Under the pieces are notes generated by a model that searched no databases, was not told where the DNA came from, and saw only the letters and a list, made by a program, of their open reading frames with translations. DNA of 64,000 bases from Lichenostomus cassidix (lineage: Eukaryota > Chordata > Aves > Passeriformes > Meliphagidae): positions 20,055,495 through 20,119,494 of the forward strand of contig CM039187.1 of the NCBI GenBank assembly GCA_008360975.2, given 5' to 3'. This document shows positions 57,201 through 64,000 of the stretch, piece by piece. A program made the position numbers and the translations under genes. Within the stretch, counting starts at the first letter, position 1. Each line of letters opens with the position of its first letter.

Positions 57201-59735
57201 ATTTACAGTGCAACTACTTTGTAACTACTTAGTGCTCTCCAGGCTGCACTGCACAATTCCTTTTTTGCCATAATGGGGATGTGAGTTATAAGAAGGGCAA
57301 GATGGTGCAAATGCATTAAATCTAGTACGTATCTGGTATATGTATATAGCATGCACTGTAGCCTCATTTAAGTCAGCCAGGAGCTTTTTCTCTAAGTCCT
57401 GAAAAGCACCTTTTCCAGTGACCTGAGGGGTTAAGATGCAGCCTGATTTATGATGCTGTTACCCTAAGTGACATAACCATGAGCTGGATTGTGACTGCTA
57501 GGATGGTGTCACCACTGTGGACCTGCAGTTTGCAAACATTTTGGAGACACTCAAGAGCTGACAAAGCTATGGAGATGACAAAGGTGAGAAACCAAGTCCT
57601 GGAAGAAAACCACTACCTAAAGCTAAAAATAAATTATTTGTTTCTACATAGAATAGTGGAGGTGAGGGTCAGGAATACTTTTTTGGTAGCAAATCCAGCC
57701 TGCAAAGTGTTTCAGAGGTGAATATGACTTAGTTTGTTGTGGTTTTTAACTCCCACAAGCATTTAAGAAAAAAAAAGCAAGCTGTAGATAAAGGCCTGAT
57801 AAATGCAGAGGAGGTACCAGTGCTCCATCCATGTTCTGCTGTGTGCTGGAGGATGGGAGTCCTGGGTTGAGGCAGCCTGAAAACACTTGTATGTTTGCTG
57901 TTACTGTCATGGTGTCTTGCATGCAGTTGCACCGCGTCAGCCTCAGGATTCAGCAAGGGGGCTGAGCAGATTTGTTTGATTCATTTGGCTTGCTCAGACC
58001 TGTTTATCGTTACTTTTCTGGCCATGTTACTACTGATACAGCAAAATGACCAGCAAGGAATCAAAGGATTTTCTTTCCAACTGAGCGTAACGGCTGAGAA
58101 ACAACAGGATGAGTTTGATCAAGTGGCTTGCTAGATTCCTGTGTGTCACTCTGACTTCCTGGAACTGCAGGCTTCTGTCAGGAATATCTGTCTTTGCAGT
58201 TCTGTCATCAAATGCAAATTGCAATTTTCAGCAGTCAGATTTTTGTTTAGAATTGATACATGCTGCCACCTAGAGAGAAATTCTCCAGTTCCCTTAGACA
58301 ATCTTCACCCTATAGCTGAGACTCATACCACTGTTCCCTGAATGTTGCACTGACTAGAAAGAAGCAGCAAACAACTCTTAAGTGTCTTCCTGATTGAATT
58401 CCTGAGGTGGTGTGCAAGCACACGTTCCAAAGAGTTTCCTATTGTTTTGCCAATTCTCATGTTTCATGCACCTGGCTATTAGATTTACATGACCTTCTGG
58501 TCCCTGTGTCAAATGACTACTCTTTAAATGGGTCAGTTGCATCAAAGAGGTATTTTTTAATACATTACAAAAAAACCCTTTAGGTACTGTTTTGTGCTTA
58601 TCATTTTCCTTGTCTTAGTAAACTGCTTACCATGACCTTCTGCTACAACACAGTGAGGCAGAAAGTGAGGTTTGTTTCCACGATGGCAGTGTGAGGGTCT
58701 GGAATGGTTTAGTGCCTATTAGGTCAGTATCTAGTAACCAGTGTTTCTCAATAAAAATATGGGTTTTGTTGGCTTTTTGGTATCACAGAGTGTCAGATAT
58801 TACATGAGCTTCTCTTAGGCAGCAGTATTTGATTCCATAGCTTTGAAGAGATGTCTGGAAAGAGGGTAGCTTCAATGTGCATCAATGTACTGTCAGAGAG
58901 AGGTAGCAGATTTGAAAACAGCTCTTCCATCAGGTAAGGACATCCTACATTTAAGAGCTGAACACAGCAGGTGCTTTCTTTGTCATTAGCACAAGCAGTA
59001 AGAACTAGCACAGCACAGAAATCAAGCATTTAGGGGAGAGAAGGAAAAATAATGAGACTACACCATTGCCCTTCCCTGCCTTGAGTGACAGACTATTACC
59101 AGTAAAGTAACACTGATACTTAGTGATCCCCTCCCAACATTTATAAATCCTCATACCTTGTTTATTTTAAATGTTTAAATCTGTACATCTCCTCAAAGAT
59201 GTACCATAGTCTGAGGTAAGTGTGAGCAGGAAAATGTTGAAGGGAGCAGCACTATCAAGGGGCTTGGGATCTTCCACCTCTTGTGACAGCATGTGAAAAT
59301 AGCTGCGTTGCTGCTGCCAGGGTTATTTATGAAGTGCCTGGTGAAGGGAGAGCTGTAGTAGTGTTTTACAGTGCTGGCACAACTGTGACTATTCAAATAA
59401 TGTTTTCCTTCAAGTTTAAGGGCTGCAACACCAGGCACATTTGAACAGGAGGGACAGAGCCAAGCTCTGCTGTGGCAGGCTCAGCAGCTGAAAACCACTG
59501 CAGTAGCCAGGTATGCCCCAAAAGTCACCACTACTGCAAACCAGTAAGAACAAGTCTCAAACTGCAGGCCAACAGCAAGCCTTAGCACACTGCTTCTGTG
59601 ATATTTCAAATGTAAGTTAAACACCGCTGTTGCCTTCCAAAGATCAGCTCTAAGGCTTGGACGAGGTTTTTCAGTTTTCTTACCCTTGTATCAGCTTACG
59701 GTCCATGACATCACTCCAAATCATCACAAAGAAGA
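54206..59735. other. spacer between convergent ZSWIM8 and NDST2
   Basis: About 5.5 kb with no coding pattern on either strand. It contains simple sequence (CTATCTATATCTATCATATA near 55502 and a T run near 56612-56623) but no CR1 end. It may include longer 3' UTR forms of either gene or a noncoding transcript; the sequence alone does not show this. Confidence 0.6.
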
Positions 59736-59750
59736 AAAATAAGTAGTACA

Positions 59751-59790
59751 TTTATTGAATCTCCACTTACTACTACTTCTAGCTTTTATT
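59751..59790 (-). terminator. NDST2: candidate NDST2 polyadenylation signals (distal pair)
   Basis: Two minus-strand AATAAA hexamers, at 59790-59785 and 59756-59751, are about 1.6 kb after the stop. Their clustering makes an alternative, longer 3' UTR plausible. Confidence 0.45.
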
Positions 59791-60954
59791 CAGACACATG
59801 TGCTCAGCTTCGAGAGCCAAGAATTTCTTCATTATCATTCAATGTGAATGATGCTATACATGAATCAAGTGCAGGAAGTTGCGCTTTTCTCTCTAACAGG
59901 AATGAGAGAGAGGTTTCTAGTCTTTCCATCTGTTTTTTGGCTGCACAAAATAACCCTTTCCAAGGGCACATGAAATAAAATATTATATTGCATACTATAT
60001 ACATTTACATACAACGGTAAATGCACCATTCATTCAGAAATACACAATACCTAAGGCTCAACGGAAAAGCTCAGTTGAAGCAACTTCTCTCTGGATAGAA
60101 GTGGCTCATGGCAGATGTGGAAGTTTCCATAACCTGTGTTCATGTGGATCCTACCCCTCTGCAGCAATCTCCAAAGACCAGCTGTGCCTAGGAAGGAGGG
60201 ACGATGGCCCAAGCCATTCCAGAAGCCCATGGCTCAAAGAAAATATATACAACTATGATGGAGGATGTCGTCTTAGAATAATTACCCAGCAACTGCAGCA
60301 GGAGGCAAAGTACCTTTGTGTACTTACTTGACCATATGCAGAAGCCCTTTATGGGCACAGGAAACATCTTCCCTTTATATCTGAACAATACTTACTTACA
60401 ACTGTTTTTTGCTTTGCTCCTTGGATTGTTGGACTGCAAGAAAATTATAACAGTGCTAGTAACTGGACTGTGCGGTTGGGGCATTGGAGATGTTGGAAAG
60501 GGATTTTTTTTTTAGGCTGATCAGACCTCTGGAATGGAATTGTCTGCTTTCAGCTGTACCATCAGCCATATTTTACAATACCTGAGCTTTGCCTCCCCCA
60601 GCTGCTGTGCTGCACTGACACACACCTCCCAGGTACTCTACAGTGACATTATTGCTCCTTAGTTATCAAAGGATAGCTGTCTAAAGTCCCTGCAGAGAAA
60701 TACTTGCCCCATTGCCAGATGTGGCAACCTTTTCTCCAAGATAACATAGCAATTCATGGAGCAGAGTCCCCAGGCACTGTATCAGAGCCAAAGCACTGCA
60801 GCTAAGGAGGGACAAGATTACCTGTCTCTCCCTGTCCCGCAGCTGCAGTCCCCACCATCCCCATGCGGTGGCACTGTAAGCAATGGGCACGGGCAGCAAC
60901 AAGCTGTTCTTGGACCTGCTGTGCCAAATAGACTACGGAGAAAAGCTGGGCTTC

Positions 60955-61401
60955 ACTGCACTAGATTCCCGTTTTATTAGGCTGCTGCTCCTTTCGCAGC
61001 AGTGGGCTCAATAGCTTCCCCTCTTCAGTCTTTTGGGCTCAGAGGAGTAACACATTAACTCCAGCTCGTGCCTGTTTCATAGACTGAGAAAAGTAATTTA
61101 AAAATACACAAAGTGTTAACTGCTCTCTCCCCTGCTCAAAGTAGGACAGGCATTCCAAATGCTTCCTGTAAGTAGAAGTCGAATTGTAGCACACCATTAA
61201 TACTCAAGAATGTGACTTGCACTCTATGCCCCAGGGCAGTGTCAGGGGCAGCAGCCCTTTCCAAGGGTGGGGCAAGGTTCCACATGCACATTCTCTGCTC
61301 CTGCTCAGTTGTCCGGTTGTTTTGGCTTGACAAGAGATGGCATCATAGCACACGTTGGAGCACCACGCATCCCAATGGCACTAGGGGCAAGGGAGTCCCT
61401 C
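60955..61401 (-). other. NDST2: NDST2 3' UTR (minimal form)
   Basis: This is minus-strand sequence after the stop codon. The first AATAAA on that strand is at 60978-60973, which would end a UTR of about 430-450 bases. Further AATAAA signals at 59790-59785 and 59756-59751 would extend the UTR to about 1.65 kb. Which is used cannot be decided from sequence alone. Confidence 0.5.
60973..60978 (-). terminator. NDST2: candidate NDST2 polyadenylation signal (proximal)
   Basis: TTTATT on the + strand is AATAAA on the minus strand, about 425 bases after the NDST2 stop. A CTGCTG...CAGCAG hairpin lies just upstream in the transcript. Confidence 0.5.
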
Positions 61402-61527
61402 TCAGCTCCAGCTGGAGTTCTGCAGTTCCTCTCGAAGCCAGGTTGGAAGGGGCTGCCCAAGTCTGTTCATCAGCTTGGATAACTCAATGTTGTGTTCCCG
61501 GTAGAAGTCTCTTAGGAAGAGCCGTGA
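61402..61527 (-). CDS. NDST2: NDST2 terminal coding exon
   Basis: The minus-strand acceptor is TTTTTTCCACACAG. The exon encodes [20 protein letters not shown], then [20 protein letters not shown] and S, with TGA at 61404-61402. This is the typical short C-terminal tail of NDST proteins. Confidence 0.95.
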   Translation of the reverse strand, partial: SRLFLRDFYREHNIELSKLMNRLGQPLPTWLREELQNSSWS

Positions 61528-63378
61528 CTGTGTGGAAAAAACAGACCACATGAGCATGAAAGGAGATGTTACCCTCAACACATGTTCCACAGGTCATCTA
61601 GCACAGATGGCAGGAAAATCCACGTGGATTTGCTGGGATGTTTCTACATCTCTTGCTGCCAACAGATTTGAGACAGCTACTCACCAAGGAATCCATATCA
61701 GGGTATTTCCTTCCTTTACTCTTTCCTAGGCATTTAGTCTTTCCTCCATCTAGCAGCTGGCACCAAAATCCTTTTGCTTCATCAAATCTGAAAAGGACAT
61801 TTGTTTTTAAAAGATACAGCCACATACCCAATTAGCAGCAACAGAAATTAAGTAACTCGGTAGTTATTTCCTATTTCAGTGCTTTGCCTATTTATTTTGT
61901 GGTATTGGTTCCTCTTTTTTTTAGCACCAGAATACTTTGACAAGAAATCCATTAAAACATGATTGTTTCAGCTTTATGCAAATTTCAGAGGTAACATAGT
62001 GTTACACTATTTGTCTGTTCAGCTGGGGGGGTGAAGACAATCAGTTTTTTAGTGTATGTAAATTCTTTTAAATCTCCTCGCTATACTTGAGTATTAGAGG
62101 ATCCCCTGACCATTTATACAGAGTCAAGTGTTTCTTTTCTTGCTAAAACACAGGCATAAGGCAATGCTGGGAACCATGTCTGGATCTGGTCTGGTCTGTC
62201 CCCTCAATTGGCCAAAGGTGAGCTTGAGGTTTCAGCACATCCCCCTACAGAACTTGAGGCAAGCTGACCAATCTGATTTATCTTCTGGCCCTGGCTGAAG
62301 GGTACCAGCCAGTACCACTACTGTAGATACTCTATTCACCATCAGCACATGTGCTTTTCAGCAAGTAAAGCTCTCAAGTATCCTGACATTTCTCTAACTC
62401 TGTTCTCCCCTGGGGAGCCATGTGCCACCCCTTTGGAAAACAGCTGTAGGAGGAGAACTAAATGAGTTGTCCTCTCTTTGCTGTGAAAGGAAAGGGCAAC
62501 TGTTCTATGCCTACATGCACACACACCACCCACCATCCTCAGCTGGCACAGGCTGCGACAGCAGAGATGTGAAAGCGGTTTCAGCGGCAAAGAGCAATAT
62601 TCAGCATCTCCAGTGGGCTTACAGAGTTTCCACTGAAGACTGGTATGGCCACAGTTCACCTTCAACAGCACTTAATCTATTCAGATTAAGTGTATGGGCA
62701 GTGTGGGCAAGATCACAGTCATGTCTGAGTAACATCCTTTAACTATAGTAGTGAAGTGATGCCTCTGCTCACGCTCCCTCAGACAGCTCTGGGCACCTGT
62801 CAAATCCACGTCATCTCTAATAACAGGCTCTTCACCTCAAAACTCTACAGTGTGGCCCTAATCTCCATCTGGGTGAAGATATGAGCAGCTTGTCACACAT
62901 TTTTTTGTCACAGCTCCTCTACTCTGTCAGATACAAGTACAACACAACGCATAAGGAGTGCTAAAAATTCCAGCACCTTTTCTGAAACGCAAAGACCAAA
63001 TGGAAGAAACATCATAGTTACTGCTGTGAGCAACTTCATCCTTTTCTATGACAGTGGCAAAACCTTGTCCTTCCCCTATAATTTCTGGCAACGCTAAGCT
63101 ATGATTCCAGTCTCCTCAAATCATCTCATGCTATCTGAACCTAATTTTAGGGTTAGCCATAACTCTGAAACCTTGGCAGGTCTTGTGGTTAGAGACAAGA
63201 AGTATTCTTTCAAACAAAGGCTTCCTGGCTTGAGAATGCATCCTCCCAAAACATATTTTTTTCCCTACCTGAGGGCCTGGGTGTAGTTGAAGAGCGGCGT
63301 AACTCCCAAGAACTTCTGGATGTTGTCCATTACTGAGGCAGGGTTGTGTCTCAGCTCCTGACCATCCACAATGAGAAG
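61402..63378 (-). CDS. NDST2: NDST2, heparan sulfate N-deacetylase/N-sulfotransferase 2 (last three coding exons; 5' part outside window)
   Basis: Three minus-strand exons (63378-63269, 61787-61685, 61527-61402) join in frame and encode the final 112 residues of an NDST. They include [48 protein letters not shown] and [19 protein letters not shown], and end [12 protein letters not shown]. This is the C-terminal part of the sulfotransferase domain, which moves sulfate from PAPS to the amino group of glucosamine in heparan sulfate/heparin in the Golgi. The two Cys ten residues apart (WC...KC) match the disulfide known in NDST1, and the KGRKYP loop contributes to PAPS binding in that enzyme. The C terminus (LREELQ.SS) and the position tail-to-tail with ZSWIM8 favour NDST2 over NDST1, 3 or 4. 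About 770 upstream residues lie beyond position 64000. Confidence 0.93.
61528..63268 (-). other. NDST2: NDST2 introns: 61528-61684 (157 bp) and 61788-63268 (1.48 kb)
   Basis: Two GT-AG introns on the minus strand flanking the penultimate exon (61685-61787). Nothing else was recognised in them. Confidence 0.85.
61685..61787 (-). CDS. NDST2: NDST2 penultimate coding exon: PAPS loop and disulfide
   Basis: The acceptor is TGTCCTTTTCAG and the donor GTGAGT (minus strand). It completes the Arg codon, then encodes [20 protein letters not shown] and [14 protein letters not shown]. It holds both Cys of the disulfide known in the family and the Lys-rich PAPS-binding loop. Confidence 0.95.
63269..63378 (-). 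CDS. NDST2: NDST2 third-from-last coding exon
   Basis: On the minus strand the acceptor is TTCTCTTTTCAG and the donor GTAGGG. It encodes [20 protein letters not shown], then [16 protein letters not shown], and ends in phase 2 within an Arg codon. These are conserved NDST sulfotransferase helices. Confidence 0.94.
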
Positions 63379-64000
63379 CTGAAAAGAGAACAGCTGCCTT
63401 AGCCTCTGCCAACTTGTGCTGACTGACACCTGTGGATCTTCCTGCATCTCCAATTGCCGCTGGCCTGTGAGTACATGCAGCCAAAGTCTCTCTGTTCTGG
63501 AGCAACACAGTGGCGGAATTTGTCACCACAGACAGAGAATTATGATATGGGCCACAAGTACCATAAAGCAGTAAATCATGACACGCTTTGCTCAATAAAG
63601 TTGTCTTTGGCCTTACATCCTCTAAGTAAGTAAGCACTCAGGCCCAGCAGCAGCATGTATAGATTGCCTCTGGAAATCAATTTTTTTTTATGTCAGCAGT
63701 CATTGTGCTAAATATTCTTCTGTAACTTGTGATTATTCTCCTGTTACATGTCTCACAGACAATGAACAATGTTTGTGCTAATAAATTAGCTATTCCAAAG
63801 TACAGGATAGAGCAATAGTCACATGAACTGAAGACTGGCCTGCAGTATGCATGGATGCTGTGTGTTTGGCTCCATCATTCCTCACAACAATAACCTCCAG
63901 GAATAGTAAGGCAATGAGATACAAGCCCAAGAATGCTTTACCATCTCTCTTTTAGTCTTGGCAGATCTGTCATGTACAGTTTAGGCTCTGCTGCTTTGGC
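63379..64000 (-). other. NDST2: partial NDST2 intron to the right edge
   Basis: The expected preceding NDST exon (the segment before LLIVDGQ) is not found here, so this is intron. No repeats or genes were recognised. Confidence 0.75.

Noticed and set aside
54206..59735. Extra protein-coding gene between ZSWIM8 and NDST2
   Set aside because: All open frames are short (for example 55841-56080 and 57479-57721), lack known motifs and do not join through plausible splice sites.
60101..60331. 76-residue + strand open frame overlapping the NDST2 3' region
   Set aside because: Lies opposite or beyond the NDST2 3' UTR; no homology recognised.
1..64000. CRISPR array, phage, operon or bacterial mobile element
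   Set aside because: The window is vertebrate chromosomal DNA; no regularly spaced repeats or prokaryotic genes were seen.
1..64000. tRNA, rRNA or snoRNA genes
   Set aside because: I looked for A/B-box and C/D-box-like patterns by eye and found none convincing; a covariance-model scan (tRNAscan-SE, Infernal/Rfam) would be decisive.

Overview
This is vertebrate nuclear DNA: a large gene split into many small exons, with GT-AG introns, AT-rich introns and old transposon fragments. Two interspersed repeats carry the typical 3' end of the CR1 LINE family, and one intron holds a solo-LTR-like element with a form common in birds. Together with protein-level similarity to mammals, this points to a sauropsid, most likely a bird. 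I cannot name the species.

Layout. Positions 1-19406 are the 3' part of a very long first intron of ZSWIM8; no coding exon is visible there. From 19407 to 53381 on the + strand, 25 consecutive coding exons (called exons 2-26 here, assuming one coding exon upstream of the window) can be joined in frame without a break. They give about 1758 residues of ZSWIM8, the SWIM-zinc-finger substrate receptor of a cullin ubiquitin ligase known for target-directed microRNA degradation (TDMD). Only the N-terminal exon and promoter are missing. The 3' UTR runs from 53382 to about 54205, with an ATTAAA signal at 54180-54185. Positions 54206 to about 59735 are a spacer with no recognised gene. On the - strand, 61402-63378 holds the last three coding exons of a heparan sulfate N-deacetylase/N-sulfotransferase, best matched to NDST2, whose other exons lie beyond the right edge. 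The ZSWIM8/NDST2 tail-to-tail arrangement is the one known from mammals.

The two genes work in unrelated pathways: ZSWIM8 in nuclear/cytosolic protein and miRNA turnover, NDST2 in Golgi heparan sulfate or heparin modification. Their adjacency is conserved synteny, not an operon-like unit. There is no prokaryotic-type gene cluster, CRISPR array or defence system. The most notable features are the enlarged ZSWIM8 gene, its Elongin BC/cullin-box exon with a Ser in the usual Cys position, a tandem NAGNAG-type acceptor at exon 23, and several repeats within introns.
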